Shown here one piece after another: positions 1-12,302 of a stretch of DNA of 64,000 nucleotides (positions within the stretch are counted from its first letter, which is position 1; each line of letters starts with the position of its first letter). The translations under genes were made by a program, and so were the position numbers. The notes under the pieces are model-generated. The model was not told the DNA's origin, searched no databases, and saw nothing but the letters and a program-made list of their open reading frames with translations. This DNA comes from Cynocephalus volans (lineage: Eukaryota; Chordata; Mammalia; Dermoptera; Cynocephalidae): NCBI RefSeq assembly GCF_027409185.1, contig NC_084464.1, positions 42,197,095 to 42,261,094 of the forward strand, in the 5' to 3' direction.

Positions 1-507
1 GTTTTTTCGCAGTTGGTACTAGTAAATTCAAACAAGAGTCTTTGCTGAGCTTGTATATTTATTCATATTTCCTGACATTTTCTAGATCATGATCATGTTC
101 ATGTAGGTGATACCATTCTTATTCATATTTTGGGACACTTTTTGTTCTGTAAGTAGCATGCATTTTGAATGTTGGTAATTTTTTTTTTAACTGTATCAGA
201 GAAAGCTACCTTTTGTCTGTTGACTACTTCTTCTTTTATGCATTTTGTTGATAACTTGTTTGAGAACAAATTTCAATGTTGCTAGGTTCTCACGTCTTCT
301 CACATTTCTTCATTAGTTAATGCCCTTTTTTGTAAAAAAAAATTTTACTGTGAAATCACATTCTATCTGATATCCCACAGGACCAGAAACTTTTAAAAAT
401 ATTCAGTAAGACAACACAGGTGTTGAACTATTCTCTATATTTCAACTTTTTCCCCTAAGGAATATTTTTGCTAGATAAAGTTTGTAGAATTTTGCTTTTT
501 AATTTTC

Positions 508-570
508 TTTTTTTTTTTTTTTTTTGGTGGCTGGCTGGTGTTCTAACCAACTGAACCAACCGGCCAGCCT
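508..570 (-). mobile_element. tRNA-derived SINE, monomer, short
   Basis: Read on the minus strand it starts with a tRNA-like GGCCGGTTGGTTCAGTTGG head and ends in a long A tract (poly-T on plus at about 509-525). TGCTTTTTaATTCT-like sequence on the left and TGCTTTTTgATTCT on the right suggest an imperfect target-site duplication. It belongs with the other tRNA-Ile-like SINEs in this window. Confidence 0.75.
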
Positions 571-2351
571 GCTTTTTGATTCTAAGAAGTGTCTTACTCA
601 CATGATATGCACCCACTAAATAACATTTTAATGCAAAAATTGATGAATACCTATTTTTAAAAACAGGACTTTATTCATTCTGAAGATTGTAAATGATATG
701 TGTGTGTTATCTTCGTTTGCTTCATGGATTTATCTTTATTACTGTTATCTTTACTTTCTTTTTTTCATTTTACACAGTGTCTGTAGTTGACTTTTGACTC
801 TTCATTAAATTTTTTACTACCAGAAGGTAGAACTGTGGCCTTTGGAACTGGGTCTTAAGAATAAGCCTGACTTTGACAGGTAGGAAAAGAGAGTATTCCT
901 GGCAGGGAGAAGGAAAAGATAAGCCACAAGGAAGTGCAGCTGACAGGGTGTGTTCTGGGATCTGTAAGCAGGGAACTGTAAGCGATCCTGCCTGCGGGTG
1001 TGTGCGGAGAGTGTGGGGGGAGCGTGCAGAGAGAGCACTGGAAACGCACATTGGCGTCCGGTCTCCAAGAGCCTTGGATGCTGGGTGAAGGGGTTTGGGC
1101 TTATCTTTGTTGATGATAAATCATTTTGAAGGGAGCAGTAACACAGATAAAAGGTGAAATATGACAGATTTCAAAGTGAGTGACAGGCAGAATAGAATGG
1201 GTCACTCAATGACAGAAATATGGAGGTCAAGAGGACTGGATTGCGGAAGAGGGTGGGGAAGGGGAGGGTCAGTTCGATTTCTCCATATTGATTCTGAGTT
1301 GCTACCTGGCTGGGCAGCAGGAGAGACTTAGCTAGAAACATGGGGTTGACTTAGAATTATGTTAAGATCTGAAGCCTCCAGAAAGGAAAGCTGAGGACAT
1401 AGTTTGAGATAGAAAAGGTTTAAGGAACCAACCCCTGAGAAGGCTTCTTTTTACAGGAGAAATGAAGAAGCAAAGAAGCTGTGGTAGGAGGGGCAAGGTC
1501 CAGGAAGAACAGGTTGGAGGGTGGGCTGGGACATGAGGGGAGAATTACATGAAGAAAAGGAGAAGCGAGAGGACGCCACCTCCAGATTTCATTACTGGAG
1601 CTCACAGGTGACCTTGGGGAGGGATGTTTCAACGGAGTGATGAGAATCCAGGCAGATGGCTGGGGAGCGAAGGGCCGTGAGGACAGGAGGACAGCAAGAA
1701 CAGACAGCTCCTTCACGAAGTTCGACCATCAGGGTGGAGAGAGAGAGTAGACTGAGGGGTGAAGGCTGTTTGCTTGTTTGTGCTGTTCAAGGCCCACATG
1801 AACAATTCCACAGCCCAGCCCAGCCTGTCACCTCTCCAGAGAGGCCCCTGAGTGACATCCGTGTTACCCATTGACCACCTCCCACTCCTATGAGTTTCTA
1901 TTCCTTCTCTGCTGGGAAAGGCCTGCAGGTAACACTCAGTGACAGAATGTTCAGGAGCTTCGTAGTGACATCACTGTCTCGTCTGCTTCCTGGAGCCTTC
2001 TGCTGGCCTGGATGCCCTTGCTGACCTCTCGCCCACAGTCCCCAGTACCTTGATTTCACCGACTGACTCTCAGCCCCTGACTTCTACCTGTACCTCTCCA
2101 GTGATGTGAGCTCTTCTTTTCCAAAAGCAATATATTTTAAGAATTTATGAGAGGAAACAAGATAAAAACCACAAAAATAAAAAACATTTTCCCTAAACAA
2201 ACACCACAATCAATAACAAAATCTCCTCAAAAAAAAGCTTTTTGACCTGAGATGGGAAAGATTTAGTTAATAAAACACACTCTTCAGTTTATAGTGTCTC
2301 CTTACCTGATTTCACATATCCCTTTTTTGTTTTGTTTTCCATTTTATCACT

Positions 2352-2790
2352 GCATCAGTCAGTTTTCTGTTGCTTATAACAGAATACCTAAAACTGGGTA
2401 ATTTATAAAGAAATGGAATTTACTTCTTACAGTTTTGGAGGCTGGGAAGTCCAAGATCAAGGGGGTACGTCTGCTGAGGGCCTTCTTCCTGGTGGGGACT
2501 CTTCAGAGTCCCAAGGAGGTACAGGGGATCACACGGTGAGGGGGGTCGGAGCGTGTGATAATGCACTCACTTCCTCTCTGTATAAAGCCACCCGGTCTAC
2601 TCCCATGATAACCTATTAATCCATGAATAGACTAATTCATTTATAAGGGAATAACCTTCACGATCCAATCACCTCTTAACGACCTTACCTTTCAAATACC
2701 AGAGTTGGATTTCCTACCCTCTTAATAATGTCGCAATGAGGGTTAAGTTTCGACATGAACTTTGGAGGGAACAGACATGCAAACAATAGC
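2352..2790 (-). repeat. Solitary LTR-like repeat (MaLR/MST type)
   Basis: The stretch opens TCAGTCAGTTTTCTGTTGCT, continues with ACTGGGTAATTTATAAAGAA and TTTTGGAGGCTGGGAAGTCC, and ends with an ATGAACTTTGGAGGGAACAG-like block. This is the layout of a mammalian MaLR-type LTR in reverse orientation. Family assignment is from memory. No coding potential. Confidence 0.6.
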
Positions 2791-2829
2791 AATCTTTATT
2801 TGTTCCACCCCACCTCCATGGGCAACCAT

Positions 2830-4130
2830 TTAGTGTTTTTTTTATCTTTTTATTTGTAGGTGATTTGGCAAAATACATTGCTGTATTGTGTGTTTACATA
2901 TTTAATTTACAAAGTGTTACAATATTACAGGCCTCATTCTATTTCTTGCTTTTACATTTCGCACCATGTTTTAAGATTAATCCATGTATTATGTGTCCTA
3001 CAGCCCATGGTTTCCACACTGAGATCTACCACATTTTATTTATCCATTTCACCAGGAATGGACTTTATGTCACTCCAACTCTCTGCTACCACAAACACTG
3101 CTGTGGTGTGCACATCCTCTTAGTACCTAAGCGAGGAATTCACTGAGGTATTTACCCAGAAACAGGACCACTGGATCACAGAGGAAAGCACTTTTAGGTG
3201 GCCTGTACCCCCACCAACCCCACCCCCCCCATCCCCAGCATGGCCATGCCAGTGCACATGTCACCAGCCTGCCGTTGGTCTGTTAAATCGTCACACATCC
3301 CCTCACCAGGCACTATCCAGTTGTCTAATTTTTATTAATCTGATAGGTGTCTAACAATATTTTATTGTCCTGTGATTTCAATTTCTCTAATCAGCAATGA
3401 GTTTGGTCATGTATTCACATGCATTATGGCCTTTTGTATTCACTCTTCTGTGAATTAACTATTCATATTCTTTGCAAATTTTTCTGTTGAGTTCCTTTCT
3501 TTCTGGTAAATTGTGGGCTTTCCTTTCTCTATTCTATATATAATTCTCTTGTTGGTTTTAGACATTACAGACATTATCTCCTAATCTATCATTTCTATCA
3601 GTTTTGTCCACAGTGCTGTCATTGAAAAGAAATATTTAATTTTTTTTTTTTTTTTTTGGTGGCTGGCTACTATGGATTCTGAACACGTGGCCTTGGTATT
3701 ACAAGGCTGAACTCTCACCATCTGAGGTAACCAGCCAGCCCCGAAATATTTAAGTTTGATGCAATCAGCTTAAACAATCCCTTCATGGTTTGTGTTTGGG
3801 GGGCTTGTTTAAGACATCTTTAGGTCTTTAATTCATCTGGAGTCTATCTTCACATGTAGTTCTAGATAGGGATCCAGTTTTATTTCTCTATTACTGTAAA
3901 CTAGTTTTATCAAGATCACTTACAGATTCTGTCCTTTCTTCCAATAACTTATGTACAACTTTTTTTTTTTAAATTTCTTTAAACATGGTCTGTCTCTGAG
4001 CTCTCTCTTCTCTTTCAGTTTCCATTTCTTCTTGCAGCAGTACTGTTTTTATCACTATGGCTTCGAATGCTTTTTTATCTGGTAGGACAAGTACATTTTG
4101 TAACTAATCTAACAAGGGACTTGAAGAAGA
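2830..4130 (-). repeat. Ancient L1 fragment, reverse strand
   Basis: Plus-strand phrases such as CCACATTTTATTTATCCATT, CCAGAAACAGGACCACTGGA and TCTAATCAGCAATGAG are diverged forms of the L1 3' UTR and ORF2 3' region read backwards. It is interrupted by a SINE at 3640-3742. Heavily decayed, no open frame. Confidence 0.6.
3640..3742 (-). mobile_element. tRNA-derived SINE monomer with 11-bp target-site duplication
   Basis: A poly-T tract (poly-A on minus) is followed by GGTGGCTGGCTAC and ends ACCAGCCAGCCCC, the reverse complement of a tRNA-like head. The direct repeat GAAATATTTAA at 3629-3639 and 3743-3753 brackets it. It is inserted in an old L1. Confidence 0.85.
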
Positions 4131-4812
4131 ATGTTTTCAGTCTTTGTTGACCTTGTCCCCACTTTCTTCCATTTTGATTCATTACAGACCTATGTTGCTG
4201 TCAGGACCAGCTTCGTTTATTTTTTGCTTCTCTCATACATTATCAAAAATCTGAAAGCAAATTTTTTTAGAAACTCAAATGATTCATTATGTTCCATGGC
4301 TTCAGGAACTCAGTGACCCATTCAGATTCAGATTTAACATTGAGAGAGGGCACATGCCTGCCTGGGCTATGGGTTTGCACCTGATAATGGTCTCTTGCTG
4401 CCATCCCATGCAGGACCAGGGAGGAGTGGGACTAGAGGCTTTCCATCTCCTCCTTAGGGCACTTCTCTCCAGACTGACTTCCTTTGTTAGTATGAAGTAG
4501 TAAAAAGTGCCAGAAGATTGGCATATTACTTTTATATGTTGAGAGAAAAGCACACTGAAGTCAAGTAGAAATGGTTCTGTTACTATCTGTTATTTTTGTG
4601 TAGTTCTAAGACGTTAAATTTTTTTCCCATTTCTTTTTCCCCATCATTATTCGTTAAATAAACTTTCAGGTTCCTTACGCTAAGCATGAAGCTTCAAGGG
4701 TGCCTATTTTTTGGCAAAATTTCACGCTAGCTTCATCCTGGGACCAAGACCCCTATGTGTTCCACTGAGTTCCTTCCAGTGAGTGCCCCTCACCTCCAGT
4801 CTGTCTCTTTAG

Positions 4813-6436
4813 GAACGACTCAACCGCAGGAGCAGGAAGCTCAGAAAGGACATTGGAGAACTTCAGCGGCTCAAGGCTCAGGAAGAGGAGAAGCTGCGGG
4901 CTCTGCAGGTGGGAAGAACATGGAAGGACTCGGAGGCTGAAAAACTGGGTGTTGGGCTTGGTTTCAGGGCTTTGGGATTTGCTGGCTGAGTGACTGGGCA
5001 AGCTAAACCCTCTGATCTTATACGTTAAATGAAAACCAATTCTGCTCTACCTGGCTCACAATAAAGGACCAAAGGAGACCAGTGTCTCATTAGTTGAAAA
5101 TTATTATGCAAACCATAGGTCTCCATTTCTGTCTCTGACAGTGTACCTTTCTATTCCTCTTGCTCACTTGGGTGTGGGATCTCCTCTCACCTTTTGACCT
5201 GAAGGGTGTTAAAAGCAGGCAGTGAGAGGATGTAGCTGAGTGGTGTGTATGGGGGGGGTTCCCACCAGGGTATGATGTGCTATCTGTAAATGTTCACAAG
5301 ATTTGAGGTGGGAAGGGAGGCTTGCCCCTGGCTTTATGAGGGACACAGCTGCCTCTACAATACCTGTGATATGCAGAGGCACCACTGCGAGGGGAAAAGT
5401 ACTGAGGAATCAGCATTCCTACTCAGATACTCAGAGATTGTGAGGGGCCAGGACGGAGCCATCCAACAGTGAGTCTTAGAGAGTCCCTTTGCTGTAGTTT
5501 CAGGTAGACCGTGGGAACCACAGGCTGGAGGTTGAGCTGGAGAGTCAGCACCAAACCAAGGGGCAGCTTGGTGTTGCTCCTCAGCAGCAGCTGGACCAGC
5601 TGGAGGAAAAACCAGCAGTGGTGTCCAGAACCCTTGACATCTCCAGGGCAGTGATGCAGATCAGCAGCGTGGTCACTGATCTGGAGAGAACAGCCAAGGA
5701 GCTAGACGCCAACACACTGAAGGTGCATATCCTGAGGCACCTCCCAAAGACCGGGATTCTCTTCTACTAGCAGGCAGCCTACCTGCAGCACTCTGGGAGG
5801 TGTAAGAGGGAGGAGCTTATGTGGTATGTGATGACATGTGGTGGTGGTGGCTTGTCCAAGTCTGTGCAATGCTGCTTCTGCAGCAGAGTAGGGTGCAAAA
5901 GGGGGGTACTGTCCTTCCAGTTCTCAATGTGGCATCCCAGAGTGGCCTCCAAGAGTGGGCTGGGAAGGGGATTTGGAGATAACAGGAACCTGAGAACCAA
6001 ATGTGATTCTCACTCTCCTTCTTTCTCTCCTAGAACGCCAGTGACTTATTGAGCAGGTATGAGCCATCCCTTTTTCCTTCCCACACATGCACAAACATCC
6101 AAACCCACACAGCATAGACATGCACATGGGTTTCATCAAGGCCAAGGAGTTCCACTCTCTGTTAACTTTTGTACCTTCATGCTACACGGCCAGTGGAAGA
6201 TTCAACAGAATATATGAATATACTCATATACGAATTTATGAAGGGGTCTCTTTGTTTCTAGGAGTGCTCCACAGAAATTAGAGGATATTTATCCTGAGCT
6301 GGAGAAAAGAGTCAACAAATTGGTTCTTCGCCCATCCTCAGAAGCTCTCTCCTGTTCATCCCTGGACCACCTCATCTCAGACTCACCTCAGCCTCCTCTC
6401 TCTCTCCTACCTCCAACCCATCCAGCCTCTCATTAG
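4813..6436 (+). CDS. TRIM40: TRIM40, 3' four coding exons (5' part lies outside the window)
   Basis: Exons are 4813-4908 (96 nt), 5498-5722 (225 nt), 6034-6056 (23 nt) and 6262-6436 (ending TAG). All have AG/GT borders and phases that join without a stop, giving the last 172 residues. The first begins ERLNRRSRKLRKDIGELQ, the coiled-coil start of TRIM40; the second carries ESQHQTKGQLG and DLERTAKELDANTLK. The RING and B-box exon is not in positions 1-4812 and must lie upstream. TRIM40 is a cytosolic RING protein of gut epithelium, known to promote neddylation of IKK-gamma and restrain NF-kB and RNA-sensor signalling; it has no PRY-SPRY domain, and none is seen here. The C-terminus runs about 40 residues past the KLEDIYPELEK block and is Ser/Pro/Leu rich, longer than the human tail as I recall it. 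The next gene, TRIM10, converges on it. Confidence 0.93.
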
Positions 6437-7740
6437 ATCTACCCAGTGCATCTTCAGGCTTGTCGTCTCCTGGACATGTCCCCATTTACTCATCCCCGCA
6501 GCCATGACCTGATGTCTCACCCTCTGACACTTAGACACAGTCTCCTTCCTGAACCAGGCTCCTGCTTGTGGCTTCCACTGCACAGGTCATGATCCATGAT
6601 CTCCAGGATCGTTTGCAAGATCTCCATTTTGCCTGTGAACTGATGGTAACACCCATCACTCCTATTACAATCACAATGTTATACTAAGATAGGAGCACCC
6701 AGGCATCTGGATTGCACAAGAACCGTAGTGGTTATACCACCTCAGCACATAGAGCCCGGCAGGTCTTTTGGAAGAAATATTCCTTCTGAGTTCCTGTAGC
6801 ACCTGTTGTCTTAGCACCCTACTGGCATTTACTCATTATTGTTTTGGCAGACAGACCTTAGGGTGGCACCCCATGATCCGCACCTCCTGGTTTCACGGCC
6901 TTGTATGATCCCCTTCTTCAAGTGTGAGTAGGATCTGTGTCTTGCTTCTAATCAGTGGAATGTGGCAAATGTGATGCGCTGTCACCTTGGTGACTGTGTT
7001 GCACTGCGTAGAATTCATCCTTGCTAGCAGATTCACACTAGAGACTCTCCTTCATTGCTCGATGAAGTCAGTGGCCCCCTGGCAAGGACCTGCAGGAAAC
7101 CCTGGCTGCCAAGAGCAGCCTCCAGCCTCCAGCCAATAGGAAGCAGTGTCCCTCGGTCTTGCAGTTGTGAGGAAATGAGCTCTGCCAGCAACAACAACCT
7201 ACGAATGAGCTTGGAAGTGGATTCTTCCCTAGTTGAGCTTCCAGATGAGAACCTTGTCCAGCCGACACATTGATTACAGCCTTGTGAGACCCTAAGCAGA
7301 GGCCCAGCTAAGCTATGCCCAAATCTCTAACCCAGAGAAACTGAGATAATAAATGTGGGTTGGTTTTAGGCCGTAAATTTGTGATAATTTTTATGGAGCA
7401 ATGGATAGCTAATATGATTGTGTATCAGTTATTTATGCATATGTCTCACTTCTTTGGGTGAGCAAGGACAGTAGTCTGTCTCTGTTCCCAATATCTAGGA
7501 CAGTGTGTGGCTCATAGTTGATGTCCAATAAAATTTTAATGGATGCATGAACGAATTAATAAAAAATATAAGGGCCTTCTTGATCCTACATATTAAAAGG
7601 GAGCTATCAATTGCCTTTTAACTAGTATTTATTGAGCCCTTGCTGAGAGAGTCAATACTACACTAGGCACTGAGGAATGAAGAATGAAAGATAGCCACAG
7701 GAGATGCTGTGTTGGGGAGCAAAAAGTGAAAACTCAGGAG
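6437..7740. other. TRIM40 downstream region
   Basis: No gene is seen. It should contain the TRIM40 3'UTR; candidate AATAAA-type signals occur around 7349 and 7527, but nothing decides between them. A weak L2/MIR-like tail is present near 7430-7560. Confidence 0.4.
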
Positions 7741-7900
7741 TCAGACTTGAGTTCAGGTCCAGATCCAGACACCTAATACCTCTGTAACCTGGGACAAGTT
7801 ACTATCCTCTCTGAACCTCAGTACCACCCCTTTTAAAAACAGTAACAGTATCTGTGGCCTGGGATTGTTGTAAGAATTGAAGGTTGTTATACATGCGCAG
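7740..7900 (+). repeat. MIR SINE
   Basis: The order TCAGACTTGAGTTCAGGTCC, ACCTGGGACAAGTTACT, CTCTCTGAACCTCAGT and TGTTGTAAGAATTGAAGG follows the MIR core. Old and diverged. Confidence 0.7.
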
Positions 7901-7950
7901 GGTCAGCTGTGGTGCCTACAAGTTGTAAACATTGAAATATATGAATTTCA

Positions 7951-9350
7951 GAAAGAAAATCAAGATGGCAGAATAGACAGTCCCCAGCATCACTCTTTCC
8001 CATAATCAAACAGTTTACAACTATTAAAAAGCAATGACTACCAAGCTGGGGCCACTAGAGCTCAGGGGAAGAGGAGGAGAGACCTATAGGGGAAGAAGAG
8101 GTGAGTTCATAAAGGTGGAAGAAGGCACGATGAGAGAAAGAAGGGACCACTCCAACCGTTTCTAGCCCTGGCCATTTCAAGGCTGGTCCTGGTGAGCACA
8201 CAGAACAAGAGCTGACAAAAGCCACAGCTGTACCCTTTGGCTTGGAGACTGCAGGGGAGGGGAGAGCCTTGGGGGCCCCCAGGTTAGCAAGAACTGACGG
8301 GGTTCACATGGACCCACACAGAAGCAAGGGGACACAGACAACTGAAAAAAAGGAGCTACTCAGAGACTGGTGAGTCATCACAAGGGACCAACACATGGCC
8401 CATTTCATGGGAAGCGTTTGGAGTATGGGGGATGGGAGAGACAGGCCAGCAGAGAACACTGGGACACAGCATAGACAGGTGATCTGCCCTCCATTCAGCG
8501 CAGGCCCACTCAGTGTAGACTGATAAGGGATATAGAACTGCAGGGGTTCAGTTTGCTGAAAAGACTCAGGCCCAGACTACAGTTTCCACACAACCCAGGT
8601 GTATCAGACCTCACAAGACCCAGAAGTGCTTAAAAGATCAACAATTAAAACCTGAGCTTCACAAAAAGCCTTCCTCAGAGAATCAGCAGCAAAGCAGCAA
8701 TTTAGCTCAACCACAGGGCTCAAGTGCTGGTTCTCGCAGGAAGTTCCCCCATTTTAGAAGTAACCAAAGGACAACGAGTTAGTTCTACTGCAGAGTTTAA
8801 GTGGTGGGGTAGCTAATAATCCAACACAGAACTGTAAGAAAAACCAAAAAAAACATATATCAGAGACAAAGTTCTGATATTAACCAGTAAAGGTGTAACA
8901 TCTAACACCACCAAAGAACACCCATAAAACCTAGAAGAGCCGGAAGCCCCCTGGGCTCCCAAGCCAAGGTAAGGGGGCCCTGAAGGCCTCAGCCATGCAC
9001 CCCCCCATGTCTGCATCCAGCCCAGCAATGACCAAGCCAGCAATGAAAGCTTCCAGGCTCCTGAGCTGGGGTGGGGGTCACTGAGAACCTCAGCCATCAC
9101 CCCCCTCCGATGTCTGCATCTAGCCATAGCCAGAAGACCCCCAGGCCCCTGAGCCAGGGTGGGGGGAGGTGCCGAGGGCCTTAGCCATGCAACCAGGCCA
9201 GCAAAGGAGCTGGCCATGGGCCAGCCCCATCCCCATCCACTCCTCTATTCCCCTACCTCCCTCCTCTCTCCCCCTCCCACTGTCTGGCCAAAACATTTAT
9301 TATGTTAAAAAAAAATAATAATAATAAATAAATATATTTAAAATATTTAT
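7951..9350 (+). mobile_element. Composite non-coding retroelement: L1-5'UTR-like head, short tandem repeats, CT-rich region, A-rich tail
   Basis: The element is bracketed by ATATATGAATTTCA at 7937-7950 and 9351-9364, a 14-bp target-site duplication. It begins with a CAAGATGGC box (7971-7979), the YY1-type motif at the start of mammalian L1 5'UTRs, followed by about 1 kb without an open frame. At about 8943-9210 there are three irregular units of roughly 90-100 bp sharing GGCCTCAGCCATG and GAGCCAGGGTGGGG motifs. A pyrimidine-rich stretch (9226-9290) and an A/T-rich tail (9306-9340) follow. Head, repeat block, 3' domain and tail resemble the plan of composite retrotransposons such as SVA. It could instead be an internally deleted L1 carrying its repeat-bearing 5'UTR. 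No ORF1 or ORF2 sequence was found in it. Confidence 0.65.
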
Positions 9351-10140
9351 ATATATGAATTTCACCTTTTAAAAAAATTCTACTTCCTTATCCAGAAGCT
9401 TGTAATCTAGATATAAAAACAGGACAAACATATAAGGAATAATAAGAGTGTATCTGGGTTAAGTGTCACAGATCTAAATGCTTTGGGAATTTAGAGGACA
9501 CAGTGAGGCTGGGAAAGTCAGAGTAGGTTTCATGAGAGAGGTGGCAATTGGACTGGTGGGAGAAAGGCGAGAATATTCCAGGTCAGGATAATCACAAGAA
9601 TGAAAGCATGGTAGGAAAAAGCCACAGAACATTTGTAGGAGCACAAGGAAACTGACCTGGTCAGTCTGGAATGTTCAGGAATAGGGAAGACCAAAGTCAA
9701 ACAATGGCGCCAAAACATAGGGAGTCACCAAAGTCTTCTGCGTCAGGAGTGAAGGGAAAAGTGGTATGGAAGGAAAACCAGACTGGACCCTTTGTGCAAA
9801 ATGGATTGTGGCAGGGCGTTAGGGGTTGGGGGAGTGGAGAAAGAGCCTAGTGTAAATGTTCAGAAGAAAAAGGTATAATTACTTGGTAGAAAACTGTAGA
9901 TCTCAGAGAAACATGAGATCCCAAATCCAAGAACAAGACATTAACCAAGGAAAGAACACCTCTGAAGGTGACAGCTAACAATTCCAGCACCCTTGATGCA
10001 GTTAGTGTCACACAGAGAACTTCTCCAGACATATCCTACCAGGAGTTGGGGGAGACTGATGAGCCCCAAGCAGGGTTCACTTCAGGTGTCTGTAGGCCCT
10101 TGGCCCTCTTCTGACATGACCACAGATGGTAGGACCAGGA

Positions 10141-10242
10141 GTGGGCATCTGACCAGAAGGTGGTTGGGTCAGAGGTGGGCACTTGTCCAGCAGGTGGTTA
10201 GGTCAGGGGTGGGCATCTGACCAGCAGGTGGATAGCCAACTG
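10141..10242. repeat. 34-bp minisatellite, three copies
   Basis: GTGGGC begins at 10141, 10175 and 10209, a strict 34-bp period. Each unit has the form GTGGGCATCTGACCAGCAGG followed by TGG. Copies 2 and 3 contain CAGGTG E-box cores. Units differ by a few substitutions. Confidence 0.9.
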
Positions 10243-10524
10243 AGTCTATGAGGTGGCCTGTCAAGAAAGATCTTATCAAAGAGGGACAATGAAAATTAAC
10301 TGAAACCATCAAGTTCTCTCAGAAATTCTAAAGGGATCAATGATGAATGTGTCATCAGTCAGCAGCAGAAAGAATCAGAGCCACACACGTGGCCGTGTAC
10401 TGGAGCAAGTGTCCATGACCTATGTTGCTGAGTGGGCACAGAATAACCCAATCTCTATGCTTCCTTGGACCTCAAGTTCCCTTCCTACCAGTTCTTGGGC
10501 ACACAACCCACTACCACATAATGG

Positions 10525-10740
10525 TCATGAGCACGGACTTGGGAGCCAAACTGCCTGAATTCACATGCTTGCTCTGCTACTTACTATCAGCTGATTTGGG
10601 ACCTGTTCTCGACCTTCACATGTCTCAGTTCTTTTATGTATAAAGGGGGTGTTAATAATAGTACCTACCTCATAGGGTTATTGAGAGGATTAAGTGAGTT
10701 AATATATAAAATAGTTATTATGGTGTCTGGCCAAAATAAA
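10525..10740 (+). repeat. MIR SINE, well preserved
   Basis: ACTTGGGAGCCAAACTGCCT, TTGCTCTGCTACTTACTATC, ATAATAGTACCTACCTCATA and TTGAGAGGATTAAGTGAGTT appear in MIR order. Confidence 0.8.
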
Positions 10741-11599
10741 CTCTACATATGTTTGTTATTATTATCAGCATTGTTTGAATCTCTAGTTCTTCCTATGGGA
10801 ACTGGTGTTATCCACCACCACTCTCACCCCAGCCCCCTATAGCTCCCCATAAGGCCTGGCTAATAGTGGAAAATCTCATTTTCCTATTTCCGTGTCTGTT
10901 CGTAATAAACTTTTCTATTATTTGAACTAACTTGAGGGGGTCTCCCTTTTTTGCAGTAGAAAGAGCTGCTGCAGAGGGAGAGAACATTCCTTGGGCTACA
11001 AAGTGGAGTGGGGGGGAATGGGGGAGGGAGAGGGAGGTGGGGGATAATTGGGTGGGGGACATGGGGTACAAATGCAATTTGTGGTAATGGGTATGCTGAC
11101 AGTATGAACCTGGCCCTCACATCATGGGCACAAGGGGTGATAATCAGCTTTGTATCTCATGAATATTCATAACCAATAAAAAACAAAACAAGAAGCTGCT
11201 ACAATGTAGACTGTGAAAAAAAATCATATGTAAACTTGTGGAGGTGACAAGAGTGCAGTCCTCCTTTGGAGTCTTGGAAAAGACAATCAGGAGTATGGGG
11301 CCTCTGGCCTTGAGCACTTCCTGGCAGTAGAGCATGGAGGTTCATTGAGCCGCCTTATCTTGAAGTCATTGTGTTTTAGGATCAATCCACTTCCTCTGGG
11401 CTGACTCCACACTCCAACAGTGAGGAACTCTAACATTACCCTGGGGAGGAGTAGGTACTGGGCCAACATGTTTCACTCACTAGCAGTTTTATTTCTCAGT
11501 GTAAGAAATATAGATTTCTTTCCGAACCCATGTCACTTGTGGGGAGTGTAGCCAGCATTAAAATATTCACCAGGATGCATCGGGCATCTGTTCCTGAAT

Positions 11600-11760
11600 G
11601 AGGCAGTTCAGCATAGTGGTTAAGAGATCTTGAGTCAGACCCAGATTAAAATACTGGCTACATGGTCTTGGCTGAGCAAAGAACCAAAACTCACTAGGCC
11701 TCAGCTTTCTTAACTTTAAAAGAGGGAAACTTACCAAGATTAAGTGACATAAGACCCCAG
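11600..11760 (+). repeat. MIR SINE
   Basis: AGCATAGTGGTTAAGAGATC, GAGTCAGACCCAGATT and CCTCAGCTTTCTTAACTTTA match the MIR core; the 3' end is truncated. Confidence 0.7.
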
Positions 11761-12302
11761 CAGAGCATGATCTTCACACACATATACTTTAGAGGCTAAT
11801 AGTCATTTTTTAAATGCCCTGCTAAAAACAATAAAAACAAACAGAAAAACACTATCAACTTCTCAGTGGAATCCCAGGTTTGGAGGCTTTGGATGTTTTA
11901 TCACTATATAGCACTGTGTTTGTCTAAATTTTTGCAACATTTTGCAAGTATACTACATTTTATATAAAATGCCCGGAAAAACAATTCAATCCCCTTCCAA
12001 TCCCTGGCTTCAGATCTCCACTTTTCTTCCACCTGCTGAGCTGAAGTTGAGCAACAGAACTCGGGTGAATTCTAAGCCTGGGCCCAAGCATACTGCGCCC
12101 TCTCCCACTGAGGCTGCAACTTGCATGGTTCACCTCCTCCCAGGGGACCCAGTGGGAGATGATAGAACATCGTAGTGTATGTGTGAGCAGAGTAAACAGA
12201 GATAATGTTAAAGAGGTTGTCAGTGAAGGGCATTGGGAATATAGGAATAAACAAACAAAAGTGCTTTTCCTATACTCTCAGCAACGTCAACACAGAAAAC
12301 TT

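Larger units (their letters stand above)
1..4812 (+). other. TRIM40 intron (partial), repeat-rich
   Basis: This is the intron before the first visible TRIM40 exon. No RING or B-box motif (CPIC, CGH.FC, CPLC) was found in it on either strand. It holds a short SINE near 508-570, an LTR-like repeat at 2352-2790 and an old reverse-strand L1 fragment at about 2830-4130. The remaining AT-rich DNA shows nothing I can name. Confidence 0.7.

Noticed and set aside
8813-9217. A 134-codon minus-strand open frame
   Set aside because: It lies within the composite retroelement and its internal repetition comes from the tandem GC-rich units. It has no recognisable domain.
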